Below, piece by piece: positions 42,158 through 53,489 of a stretch of 64,000 bases of DNA. The translations under genes were made by a program, and so were the position numbers. The stretch is from JAFGSI01 sp041287425. Its GTDB lineage: Bacteria; Chloroflexota; Anaerolineae; Anaerolineales; Villigracilaceae. Where the stretch lies: the NCBI GenBank assembly GCA_041287425.1, contig JBEULG010000036.1, positions 1 through 64,000 of the forward strand, written 5' to 3'. The notes beneath the pieces were generated by a model that worked only from the letters and a program-made list of their open reading frames with translations, was not told the origin of the DNA and searched no databases. Numbering within the stretch: the stretch's first letter is position 1; each line of letters begins with the position of its first letter.

Positions 42158-43353
42158 TGGCGGACCCTTTCGAAGATGCCGCGCAGGCGGACGCCCAGGG
42201 TGTGCTGGCGCGGCCCGGCCTCGAAGACCAGGCGCTCATAATGCGAGAGCATGATTTGGGTGGTGCGCTCTATGGCGTACTGTTCGGCGGCGAGGCGCCC
42301 GGCCTGGCCCATTTTTTTGCGCAAGTCTGCGTCCAGGCACAGGCGGGTCAATTTGGCGGCGAAGGACGCCTGGTCTTCGCGGGTCAGCAGGCCGGTCACG
42401 TTGTCCTCGACCGTATCGCCCACGCCGACCGATGCGATGCCGACCACCGGCAGGCCGGCGCCCATCGCCTCGATGACCGAGAGCGGATGTACCTCGGTCA
42501 CCGAGGCGGTGACGAAGATATCGCACATGGCGAGGTAGGCGGGAATACGTTCGTAAGGCACCATCCCCAGAAAGCCGATGCGCCCATCCAGCCCAAGTTG
42601 ATGGGCCAGCCGTTTGAGTTCGGCCTCTTCCGGCCCGCTGCCCAAGATGAGCAGGGTGGCGTTTTCGACCGCTTCGGCCACGCCGGCAAAGGCTTGCAGC
42701 AGGAAGGGCAGATTCTTTTCAGGCCCCAGCCGCCCGGCGTACACCAGGAGCAAATCGTCTGGCGAGAAACCGAATTCTTGCCGACAGTCCGCCCCGCACT
42801 GTTCGATGAAGCGCTTGATTTCGACGCCGTTGGGGACGATTTCGATGGGACAATTGACCCCCAGCCGGCGCAGGACTCCGGCCATGCCTTTGGAGGGCGA
42901 GATGACCAGGTCCACGGCGTTGCAGAAGGCGGGCATGTATGTTTGCAAAAACGTGGTGCTGATTTCATCGGGCAGAATAGGCAGATACGCCTGGGCGTAC
43001 AAGTCATAGCGGGTATGATTGGTAAAGATGATGGGGATGCGCAGAGGCCGGCAATAGCGCAGCGCCAGGCGCCCGCTCAGGAAGGGGTGGTGGACGTGGA
43101 CGATATCCATCGTCTGTAGCAGGAGACGGGCCTTGCGGCTGTAGGTGAAATTCAGATAGTAGCCGGTGTCCACCAGCGGCAGGCCGGGGGAGCGGATGAT
43201 GTTGGTCTCGTTGTCTTCGTAATCCAGGTCGCCGAAGGTGAAGACGAAAACCTCGTGTCCCGCCTGTTCCAGATGACGCTTGTTCAAGGCGATGTAATTC
43301 GTAATGCCGCTCACGTGCGGCTTGTAGACATCTGCCATCATCCCGATGCGCAT
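42154..43353 (-). CDS. Glycosyltransferase family 4
   Basis: A 399-residue GT-B enzyme. The N-terminal domain begins MRIGMMADVYKPHVSGITNYIALNKRHLEQAGHEVFVFT with the acceptor-site HVHHPFLSG and TNHTRYDLYAQ; the C-terminal donor domain has LLLVYAGRLGPEKNLPFLL and the sugar-nucleotide-binding ASVTEVHPLSVIEAMGAGLPVVG with the E-x7-E motif. The best-matched relatives are diacylglycerol glucosyltransferases making glycolipids, but acceptor and sugar are not certain. It is the first gene of an operon with yraN-like and miaA genes. Confidence 0.87.
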   Translation of the reverse strand: MRIGMMADVYKPHVSGITNYIALNKRHLEQAGHEVFVFTFGDLDYEDNETNIIRSPGLPLVDTGYYLNFTYSRKARLLLQTMDIVHVHHPFLSGRLALRYCRPLRIPIIFTNHTRYDLYAQAYLPILPDEISTTFLQTYMPAFCNAVDLVISPSKGMAGVLRRLGVNCPIEIVPNGVEIKRFIEQCGADCRQEFGFSPDDLLLVYAGRLGPEKNLPFLLQAFAGVAEAVENATLLILGSGPEEAELKRLAHQLGLDGRIGFLGMVPYERIPAYLAMCDIFVTASVTEVHPLSVIEAMGAGLPVVGIASVGVGDTVEDNVTGLLTREDQASFAAKLTRLCLDADLRKKMGQAGRLAAEQYAIERTTQIMLSHYERLVFEAGPRQHTLGVRLRGIFERVRQ

Positions 43354-43372
43354 GCTTCACCTCGCTGCTTAC

Positions 43373-43401
43373 ATGTTAAGTCAAGGGAGATGGTCTGTCA
43401 A
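43373..43401 (-). promoter_or_regulatory. Promoter of the GT4-yraN-miaA operon
   Basis: Reading leftward, TTGACA (43401-43396) and TAACAT (43378-43373) are separated by exactly 17 bases. It lies 19 bases before the GT4 start codon and next to the -10 box of the divergent unknown gene. Confidence 0.75.
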
Positions 43402-43408
43402 GGTGGGG

Positions 43409-43414
43409 TATAAT
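43409..43414 (+). promoter_or_regulatory. -10 box of the divergent unknown gene
   Basis: A perfect TATAAT preceded by GGGG, 39 bases before the ATG at 43454. The upstream -35 window overlaps the opposing promoter, so the two transcripts may compete. Confidence 0.5.
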
Positions 43415-43453
43415 TGCGGCGTTTCCAAGCAGAACGTATTTGTCGAGGGTTTG

Positions 43454-45043
43454 ATGGCAAGTATTTCTCTCACCTTGTCCGAAGACTACTGGCGCAATTT
43501 GCAGTTCGGCGAAAAAGACCTGGAATTCGTCAGCACCTATCTTTTCGAGCACGAAACGCCGCTCACCGAGAAGGAAATTTTGCCCGTCTTGCTCGAGGAG
43601 CGTTTGCGCCTCGAGCAAGAGGCTTTGCGCAGGCGGCGTCAGGGAAACAGCAAATTGTATTTGCCCCGGGAACACTATCGCCCCGGCGATGGGCTGGTCT
43701 TTCCGGCACTGGATTGGAAGGGCGGCCGGGTGACCGCCGTCCGGCCAGGCGTTAACCCGGCGCTGGGCGAATTCGAAGTGATCGAGGTCGAGTTCGCCGA
43801 CGGCAGCCGCAGGCAGTTCGCCGCCGGTCTGGAGACGCACGCCCTCAATGCGCCGCCGGAAGCGCCCCAGGATGAGCAGCAGAGCCTCGAAACCATCCTC
43901 GCCCAGCACGAAGCCGAGTTGACCCGCAAACTGGTCGCCGCGCTGGAGGCGGATCCAAATCTGGTGCGAATCGCCGGCCGCTGGTTCCCGCGCGCTCTGC
44001 TGGTGGATGTCAACCTCGGACATTTGAACCTGGCCGAAGCGGTGCTGGACGAGGCCAAGGGGCAGCCTCTGCCGACTTCGGCCCTGCTCGAACAGGTCGA
44101 ATTGCCGGCCGACATCAACCCCAAACTGCTCGAATTCTCGATGAACCTGGCCCTGCAGGAGGACGAGCGCTTCGACGAGGTTGGCCCGGCCGGAGAGGTG
44201 CTTTGGTGTCTGCGCCGCCTCGAGCCGCCAGATGTGCAGCAAGTTCCAGCCTTCCTGCGTTACCTCCCGTTGGAATACGATACCTCTTTGCTGACCGAAG
44301 AGATGCGCGCCCTCGAGGCCAACCTCGACGACGAGTTGAGTGACATCGAACCGCCGGCTAACCTGCCGGAGGAGGTGACGCTCAGCCTTTCCTATCCGCA
44401 TTGGCGGGCCGGAACCCTGCCCCTTTCGGCGCGCATGCGCGGCCTCTTCCCGACCGCCTACGTCACCCCGCGCGTTCGCTTCACCATCCTGGATGGCGTC
44501 ACCAATCAGGAAATGCCGGCCTGGGTGGTTCGTCAGCACGGTTATGTGGCTGGCCTGGGCGATTTGTATCGCAAACACGGCCTGATTCCGGGCAGCCTGA
44601 TCACCGTCCGGCGCAGCAAAAAACCCGGTCAGGTCATCCTGGAGGCGCGGGTTCATCGCCCGATGCGCGATTGGGTGCGGACGGTTCTGGTCGGCAGCGA
44701 TGGCGGCCTCGTCTTCGCCACTCTCAAACAGAATCTGACCTGCGAATTCAACGAGCGCATGGTGATTGCCGTCCCCGATATCGAGGGCGTAGATCAGGCC
44801 TGCGCCCGTCTGACGGCCGAAAAGCCTCCCTTCGAGAACCTGGCCCTGGGCATGCTGCGCGAATTGAGTAAACTGAACGTCCAGGGGCATGTGCACGCCC
44901 AGGAACTCTACTCGGCCATCAACATCGTCCGGCGTTGCCCGCCGGCTCCGCTCTTTGCCTGGCTGGCGGGCCGCAGCGATATCAAACACGTCGGCGATTT
45001 GCATTTCCGCCTGACCGAAGCGCAGGAGGCCAGCGATGACTGA
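43454..45043 (+). CDS. Large conserved-looking protein of unknown function (529 aa)
   Basis: A 529-residue soluble protein with acidic character. Residues 1-50 are helical, and about 60-125 form a small beta-barrel-like stretch (YRPGDGLVFPALDWKGGRVTAVRPG...EFEVIEVEFADGSRRQFA) that resembles the SH3/KOW type used in RNA- or transcription-associated proteins. The rest contains PRVRFTILDGVTNQEMPAWVVRQHGYVAGLGDLYRKHGLIPGSLITV, again beta-rich. No named family or enzyme motif is recognised. It overlaps the next gene by eight bases, so the two are probably partners. A nucleic-acid role is a guess. Confidence 0.65.
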   Translation: MASISLTLSEDYWRNLQFGEKDLEFVSTYLFEHETPLTEKEILPVLLEERLRLEQEALRRRRQGNSKLYLPREHYRPGDGLVFPALDWKGGRVTAVRPGVNPALGEFEVIEVEFADGSRRQFAAGLETHALNAPPEAPQDEQQSLETILAQHEAELTRKLVAALEADPNLVRIAGRWFPRALLVDVNLGHLNLAEAVLDEAKGQPLPTSALLEQVELPADINPKLLEFSMNLALQEDERFDEVGPAGEVLWCLRRLEPPDVQQVPAFLRYLPLEYDTSLLTEEMRALEANLDDELSDIEPPANLPEEVTLSLSYPHWRAGTLPLSARMRGLFPTAYVTPRVRFTILDGVTNQEMPAWVVRQHGYVAGLGDLYRKHGLIPGSLITVRRSKKPGQVILEARVHRPMRDWVRTVLVGSDGGLVFATLKQNLTCEFNERMVIAVPDIEGVDQACARLTAEKPPFENLALGMLRELSKLNVQGHVHAQELYSAINIVRRCPPAPLFAWLAGRSDIKHVGDLHFRLTEAQEASDD

Positions 45044-45470
45044 AGTCAAGAAATTCAGCCTGGTCAAACCGACAACTCAGACGCCTTTTCACGTCGACTT
45101 CGAGTGGTGGAAACAGAACGACCGCAACTGGCACGTCGAACTGCGTGATTTATTGTGCCCGGAGCATCAACAGGCCTTTGCCGACCTGCCCGAAGACCAA
45201 CTGATTGACTGGGTGGACCCCGAGACGGCCGAGGTGCACCCCATGGACGGTTTGCAAAACGCCCTCATCACCCATTGCGCCCGCCAGGAAGGATTCATCA
45301 ACGCCCAGACGGCTCTCGTGGACGCCGTTTTCCGCCTGCTTCTCTCGAACGGAAACGCGCCTCTCTCGGCGGACGAATTGGGGCGGCGGCTGGGGCGCCC
45401 GGCCGAAGTCATTTTGCGCACGCTGGCGGGCCCGCGCGTCTACAAGGGCATTCGGCCGGTCAGCGGCTGA
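45036..45470 (+). CDS. Unknown protein with C-terminal winged-helix-like segment (144 aa)
   Basis: A 144-residue protein. Its N-terminal half contains two short segments with Trp and Cys (FEWWKQNDRNWHVELRDLLCPEH), and the C-terminal half (about 105-140, APLSADELGRRLGRPAEVILRTLAGPRVYKGIRPV) reads as a winged-helix-like motif. The start overlaps the preceding 529-residue gene by eight bases, which implies coupled translation. It is followed 24 bases later by tRNA-Arg. Function unknown. Confidence 0.65.
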   Translation: MTEVKKFSLVKPTTQTPFHVDFEWWKQNDRNWHVELRDLLCPEHQQAFADLPEDQLIDWVDPETAEVHPMDGLQNALITHCARQEGFINAQTALVDAVFRLLLSNGNAPLSADELGRRLGRPAEVILRTLAGPRVYKGIRPVSG

Positions 45471-45494
45471 ACAGCAACCCGCCTGGATTCTCTG

Positions 45495-45567
45495 GCCCCT
45501 GTAGCTCAATGGATAGAGCACCTGCCTTCTAAGCAGTTGGCTGTGGGTTCGAATCCCGCCAGGGGCG
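45495..45567 (+). tRNA. tRNA-Arg (anticodon TCT)
   Basis: A cloverleaf can be folded: acceptor stem GCCCCTG (45495-45501) with CAGGGGC (45560-45566), D arm around GCTC/GAGC, anticodon loop CTTCTAA with TCT at 45538-45540, and T arm GTGGG-TTCGAAT-CCCGC. The CCA end is not encoded. The base pair at the top of the anticodon stem is a C-T mismatch. TCT reads AGA and AGG codons. Confidence 0.93.
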
Positions 45568-45616
45568 CTCTTTTAACAGTATGGACCGTCGTTTTTTGGA
45601 AAGGAGCATGCCCGAG

Positions 45617-46141
45617 ATGAACGAACGAACAGGGTTGATCAAATTCAAAGGCCAGGATGCGACCATCATCGGCCCGGACCTGCAGCCTGGCGACGAGGCG
45701 CCCGAGTTTGTCGTCCAGACCCTCGACTGGTCGCCGTTTTCCGGCCTGGCCGCTACGGAGGGGAAGGTGCGCATCATCGCCGCCGTCCCCTCGCTGGACA
45801 CGGACGTCTGCGACCGGGAAACGCGCCGCTTCAACCTGGAAGCCGCCGGGCTGGGGAGCGACATCGCCATCCTGGTCATCAGCACCGACCTGCCGTTTGC
45901 CCAGAAGCGCTGGTGCGGCGCAGCCGGCGTGGATCAAGTCACCGTACTTTCCGATCACATGACTGCCGACTTTGGCGCGAAGTATGGCTGCCTCATCAAA
46001 GAGGCCCGCATCCTGCGCCGGGCGGTCTTCGTTGTGGACCGCCAGCGGAAGGTCACGTATGCGGCCTACCTGCCGGCTCTGGGCGAGGAACCTGATTATC
46101 CTGCCGTGCTGGCCGCCGCTCGTGCCGCCCTGACCAACTGA
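45617..46141 (+). CDS. tpx: Thiol peroxidase (Tpx-type peroxiredoxin)
   Basis: A 174-residue peroxiredoxin. The catalytic peroxidatic Cys65 is in AAVPSLDTDVCDRETRRFN and the resolving Cys100 in QKRWCGA, the 35-residue spacing typical of atypical 2-Cys Tpx (Cys61 and Cys95 in E. coli). It reduces hydrogen peroxide and alkyl peroxides using thioredoxin. The ATG at 45617 is preferred, about 10 bases after AAGGAG; an alternative ATG at 45608 lies almost on the ribosome binding site. It leads a run of genes for protein care (hsp20, lon), with 9 bases to the next gene. Confidence 0.93.
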   Translation: MNERTGLIKFKGQDATIIGPDLQPGDEAPEFVVQTLDWSPFSGLAATEGKVRIIAAVPSLDTDVCDRETRRFNLEAAGLGSDIAILVISTDLPFAQKRWCGAAGVDQVTVLSDHMTADFGAKYGCLIKEARILRRAVFVVDRQRKVTYAAYLPALGEEPDYPAVLAAARAALTN

Positions 46142-46150
46142 GGAGGTTTC

Positions 46151-46548
46151 ATGTCCACGTACACATGGAACGCTGCCCCGCCGTCCTCGCGTCCGCGCAC
46201 CTCCATCCAGGCCATTGGCTGGCAGGTGCGTTTGCATGCCTATTCCTGGAGTCCGCCCACCGATGTCTATGAGACCGAGGACAGTTATATCGTCCGGGTC
46301 GAGGTGGCCGGAATGTCGCGCTCGGATTTTTCCATCACGGTGGATAAAGAACATCTCGTCATCAGCGGCGTGCGCAGCGACACGCCTGAGCGCCGCGCCT
46401 ATCACCAGATGGAAATCCGTTTCGGCGAATTCAGCACCGCCGTCGAAGTGCCGCCCGATGCCGACATCACCAGGACCGAAGCCGAATACGCCGACGGTTT
46501 CCTGACCGTCATCTTGCCGAAAATCAAAGCGGTTCGAATCAAAGCCTC

Positions 46549-46552
<4 letters not shown>
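46151..46552 (+). CDS. Small heat-shock protein (Hsp20 / alpha-crystallin)
   Basis: A 133-residue ATP-independent chaperone. The alpha-crystallin domain spans about residues 34-128: PPTDVYETEDSYIVRVEVAGMSRSDFSITVDKEHLVISGVR at its start and the conserved A-x-x-x-N/D-G-x-L motif as AEYADGFLTVILPK. The C-terminal IxI-like tail (KAVRIKAS) is short. It holds unfolding proteins until ATP-dependent machines act, here perhaps Lon, whose gene overlaps it by four bases (ATGA at 46549-46552). GAGGAGG precedes the start by 6 bases. Confidence 0.93.
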
Positions 46553-49141
<2,589 letters not shown>

Positions 49142-49164
<23 letters not shown>

Positions 49165-49489
49165 AGACGACCCCACCATGCTTTCTTTGCTCAAGACCCT
49201 CCTGGCTATCGAGGGCTTCGAACCAGTGGCCATCTTGGAGAAGCATGGCGATCTCATCGAGAACATTCGCCGCGAACAGCCTCAGGCGATTTTGCTGGAT
49301 GTCAACCTGGGCAACCGGGATGGAATCGAAATCGTCCGTCAGATACGCGCCGTTCCGGAACTGCAATCGGTGCGCGTTATCATGACCTCCGGCCTGCCGC
49401 GCGCCGAGGAGTGCCTCGCCGCCGGCGCCGATGACTTTCTGCTCAAGCCGTACATGCCCGACGATTTGATCAACCGCCTGCGACGCTAG
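49142..49489 (+). CDS. Single-domain response regulator
   Basis: A 115-residue receiver domain: acidic pocket LLAEDDPTM, phospho-acceptor Asp in AILLDVNLGNRDGIEIV, switch Thr in VIMTSGLP and the conserved Lys in DFLLKPYMPDDL. No output domain is present. It overlaps the end of lon by 23 bases, an arrangement implying co-expression with the protease, and is followed 9 bases later by a GNAT gene. A kinase partner is not nearby. Confidence 0.9.
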
Positions 49490-49498
49490 CCTTTTGCT

Positions 49499-49927
49499 GT
49501 GACTGCTTTGCTGATTCGCGAATTCCGCTTTCCGCAGGATTACCCGGCCGTCTATGCCTTGTGGTCGGCGGCTGGGGCCGGCATCCAGTTGCGCCGCTCC
49601 GACGAGCCGGAAGAGATTGCCAAGAAACTCGCTCGCGACCCCGACCTGTTCCTGGTGGCCGAGAGGGATGGCCGCCTGGTCGGCGCGGTGCTGGGCGGAT
49701 TCGACGGCCGCCGCGGCTTGGTCTATCACCTGGCGGTTGACGCAACCTGCCGCGAGCAGGGAATCGGCAGCCGTCTCATGGAGGAACTCGAAGCCCGCTT
49801 GCGGGCCAAAGGCTGCATCCGCTGCTATTTGCTGGTCACGGTGGATAATCTCCAGGCCATGCAGTTCTATGAGCGGCGCGGTTGGAAGCGCATGGAGACG
49901 GTCTATACCTATGGCAAAGACCTCTGA
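49499..49927 (+). CDS. GNAT family N-acetyltransferase
   Basis: A 142-residue acetyltransferase. The acetyl-CoA-binding motif is LAVDATCREQGIGSRLMEELEARL (about residues 78-101), with the usual beta strand before it (GAVLGGFDGRRGLVYHLAV) and the C-terminal NLQAMQFYERRGWKRMETVY. The substrate is unknown; RimI-like protein acetylation or small-molecule acetylation are both possible. GTG is the start, without a strong ribosome binding site. It ends the tpx-hsp20-lon-regulator run. Confidence 0.88.
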   Translation: MTALLIREFRFPQDYPAVYALWSAAGAGIQLRRSDEPEEIAKKLARDPDLFLVAERDGRLVGAVLGGFDGRRGLVYHLAVDATCREQGIGSRLMEELEARLRAKGCIRCYLLVTVDNLQAMQFYERRGWKRMETVYTYGKDL

Positions 49928-49974
49928 CTGCCGGCAACCCTAGCCATTCCGGCGCAAGCGGTAGTATAATCCCG

Positions 49975-49980
49975 CCCGTT
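49975..49980 (+). promoter_or_regulatory. -10 box of the efp promoter
   Basis: A perfect TATAAT 35 bases before the efp start codon, with AAGGAAG as the ribosome binding site. The -35 region is not consensus. Confidence 0.5.
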
Positions 49981-50015
49981 TGCACCCCATATTTCGTTGA
50001 GTAAGGAAGTTCCCT

Positions 50016-50579
50016 ATGTCAATGATTGATGTCAATGACCTTCGCAAAGGCGTCACTTTCGAACTGGACGGCAACCTGTTCAAGGTGATTGAGTACAGCC
50101 ACCACAAGCCGGGCCGCGGCAACGCCACCATTCGCGTCAAGGCCCGCAACCTGCGCACCGGTGCCACCCTGGAAAAAACCTTCATCTCCGGCAATCAGGT
50201 GGAGGAGGCTCGCCTCGATTTTCACAATGTCCAATACCTCTACAACGACGGCGAGTATTATTATTTCATGGATAACGAAACCTTCGAGCAGCCGGCAGTC
50301 AAAGCCGAGATCCTGGGCGATTCGGCCGGCTACCTCAAAGAGGGGATGGAGTGCAAACTCACCTTCTACAAAGGCGAGGCCCTGGATGTCGAATTGCCCC
50401 TGACCGTGGATATGAAGGTCGTCCATGCGGACGTGGCCGTGCGCGGCGACACCGCCACGGGTGTGACCAAAAAAGTACGGGTCGAGACCGGGCTCGAGGT
50501 CCAGTGCCCGAACTTCGTCAAAGAGGGTGATGTCATCCGCATCGATACCCGCACCGGCGCTTACGTGACGCGCGTCTAA
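50016..50579 (+). CDS. efp: Translation elongation factor P
   Basis: A 187-residue EF-P with three beta-barrel domains (KOW-like N-domain with LRKGVTFELDGNLFKVIEYSHHKPGRGNATIRVKARNL; C-terminal S1/OB-like GLEVQCPNFVKEGDVIRIDTRTGAYVTRV). EF-P relieves stalling at polyproline. At the loop tip the residue equivalent to E. coli Lys34 is Arg34 (PGRG), so lysylation by EpmA is not possible; rhamnosylation by EarP or no modification would be needed. The start at 50016 is preferred; ATG at 50022 would number the tip as Arg32. A perfect terminator follows. Confidence 0.96.
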   Translation: MSMIDVNDLRKGVTFELDGNLFKVIEYSHHKPGRGNATIRVKARNLRTGATLEKTFISGNQVEEARLDFHNVQYLYNDGEYYYFMDNETFEQPAVKAEILGDSAGYLKEGMECKLTFYKGEALDVELPLTVDMKVVHADVAVRGDTATGVTKKVRVETGLEVQCPNFVKEGDVIRIDTRTGAYVTRV

Positions 50580-50586
50580 AGCCGAG

Positions 50587-50618
50587 AAGATCCCGCAGGG
50601 ACAGACCTGCGGGATCTT
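50587..50618 (+). terminator. Terminator of efp
   Basis: A perfect 13-base stem (AAGATCCCGCAGG at 50587-50599, CCTGCGGGATCTT at 50606-50618) with a six-base loop and a short T-run end. It ends the efp transcript 8 bases after the stop. Confidence 0.85.
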
Positions 50619-50627
50619 ATCAGAGCC

Positions 50628-50948
50628 ATGAAAACACCCGCCGGAATCGAATGCTCTTATTTTTATGGGGATTATCACCGCGGCCGCAATTGGGAGGAGT
50701 GCCGCCTGCTCGGCAATTCCTGGAGCCGCGACCTGTGCCGCACCTGCCCCGTCCCGGCCATCGAGCGGGCGAACGCCTGTGAGCACATGCGCCTGCGTCC
50801 CCGCCTCAGCCGCCCGCTGACGGCCGGCCTGCGGCGGCGCGTCAGAGTCGAAGCCTATTGTGAGCGGACCGGTCGGCGCGGCTTCGATCCTCACATTGGC
50901 TGCGGCGACTGTCACCCGCTGCCACCCGCTTTCGAAGTCAAGGAATGA
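50628..50948 (+). CDS. Cysteine-rich protein of unknown function (106 aa)
   Basis: A 106-residue protein with eight Cys residues (9, 25, 37, 40, 51, 78, 92, 95), including two CxxC pairs (CRTC at 37-40 and CGDC at 92-95). These suggest zinc or iron-sulfur binding. The central part is basic (LRPRLSRPLTAGLRRRVRV). No signal peptide is seen and no family is recognised. It starts after the efp terminator, and its stop overlaps the start of the HAD-DinB gene (ATGA at 50945-50948), so it is coupled with that gene. Confidence 0.6.
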   Translation: MKTPAGIECSYFYGDYHRGRNWEECRLLGNSWSRDLCRTCPVPAIERANACEHMRLRPRLSRPLTAGLRRRVRVEAYCERTGRRGFDPHIGCGDCHPLPPAFEVKE

Positions 50949-52144
50949 CTCCTGGTGAACCGATGAAAATCACCCTGCTCCTCGATCTCGACGACACCTT
51001 GCTCGATACCAACATCCAGGAGTTTGCCCCGGCCTATTTCGCCTCCCTTTCGAACGCCCTGGCCGAATTTGTCTCCCCAGAGGTCATGTTGCCGGCTTTG
51101 ACGGGCGGCACCCAGGCGATGATGCGCAACGCCGACCCGGCCCTGACCCTGCGCCAGGTCTTCGACGCCCATTTCTTTCCCCGCCTGGGCGTCGAGCGGG
51201 AGGTTCTGCAGCCTTCCATCGAACGTTATTATAATGAAGTCTTTCCTTCCATTCAGCGCGTGACGCGTCAACGCCCGGAGGCCATCGCCTTCGTCGAGTG
51301 GGCTTTCGAGTGCGGCCATCGCGTCGCCGTGGCCACCAATCCCTTTTTTCCGATCAAGGCTATCCATCATCGTCTGCGCTGGGCCGGCCTGCCGCCCGAA
51401 CGCTATCCCTTTGCCCTCATCTCGTCCTATGAAACTTTCCATTTTACAAAGGAGGCAGGGGCGTATTTCTACGAATTTCTGGGACAACTCGGCTGGCCCG
51501 ATGACCCGCTCGTGATGGTGGGCAACGATTTGGAGATGGACCTCCTGCCGGCGCTCAAAGTCGGCCTGCCGGTCTTCTGGGTGCGCACCGGGCGGGATGA
51601 AACCCATCCCGAAATTCCTCAGGGGACTTTTGCAGACCTGCGTGCCTGGCTCGAGACGGTTGACCCACAAAAACTGTGTCCATCCTTCGAGACGCCGCCG
51701 GCCTGTCTGGCAGTGTTGCGTGCCACGCCGGCAAGTATCGCCTCTCTGACTGCCGACCTGCCTGCCGAGGGCTGGCAGTGTCAGCCCGCTCCCGGCGAGT
51801 GGTGTCTGACCGAAATTGTATGCCACCTGCGCGATGTTGACCGGGATGTCCACCTGGCACGCTTGCGGCGGGTGTTGGCCGAGGAGAATCCCTTCCTGCC
51901 TGCCGAGATGACCGACCGCTGGGTGGAGGAGCGTGACTATGCTCGTCAACAGGGAGGCGAGGCCCTGGAGGCCTTCGTCGCGGCCCGCAAAGAAATATTG
52001 GACCTGCTCGAAGCCCTCGAGCCTGATGCTTGGGCGCGCCCGGCGCGGCACGCCATCTTCGGCCCGACCCATCTGCTCGAACTGGTTCGCTTTATTGCCG
52101 AACACGACCGTTCTCACATCCAGCAGGTGTTCAAGACGCGCTGA
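50945..52144 (+). CDS. HAD hydrolase fused to a DinB-like domain
   Basis: A 399-residue protein of two parts. Residues about 8-235 are a HAD phosphatase-like domain: catalytic DLDDTLLDT (motif I), ATNP (motif II), and MVGNDLEMDLLPALKVGLP (motif IV). Residues about 245-395 form a DinB-like four-helix bundle with the metal-ligand His pattern: CHLRDVDRDVHL and EHDRSHIQQVF. DinB/YfiT-type domains bind metal and include thiol transferases. A fusion of the two is unusual. Substrates unknown. ATG 50945 gives the coupling overlap; an ATG at 50963 (MKITLLLDLDD) is an alternative start. A T-tailed terminator follows at 52185. Confidence 0.82.
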   Translation: MTPGEPMKITLLLDLDDTLLDTNIQEFAPAYFASLSNALAEFVSPEVMLPALTGGTQAMMRNADPALTLRQVFDAHFFPRLGVEREVLQPSIERYYNEVFPSIQRVTRQRPEAIAFVEWAFECGHRVAVATNPFFPIKAIHHRLRWAGLPPERYPFALISSYETFHFTKEAGAYFYEFLGQLGWPDDPLVMVGNDLEMDLLPALKVGLPVFWVRTGRDETHPEIPQGTFADLRAWLETVDPQKLCPSFETPPACLAVLRATPASIASLTADLPAEGWQCQPAPGEWCLTEIVCHLRDVDRDVHLARLRRVLAEENPFLPAEMTDRWVEERDYARQQGGEALEAFVAARKEILDLLEALEPDAWARPARHAIFGPTHLLELVRFIAEHDRSHIQQVFKTR

Positions 52145-52184
52145 TTGCCGTCTCTTTCCGCCTCCCTTTGGCAGCCCGCGTGTT

Positions 52185-52220
52185 ATAACGTCCAGACAAA
52201 CCCTGGACGTTATTCTTTTT
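52185..52220 (+). terminator. Rho-independent terminator inside the fabF leader
   Basis: A perfect 11-base stem (ATAACGTCCAG at 52185-52195, CTGGACGTTAT at 52203-52213) with a seven-base loop, followed by TCTTTTT. It ends the HAD-DinB transcript but is only about 20 bases from the fabF start. Confidence 0.85.
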
Positions 52221-52239
52221 GCCAAAGGAGAAGACGTTT

Positions 52240-53481
<1,242 letters not shown>

Positions 53482-53489
53482 GAGGCGAA

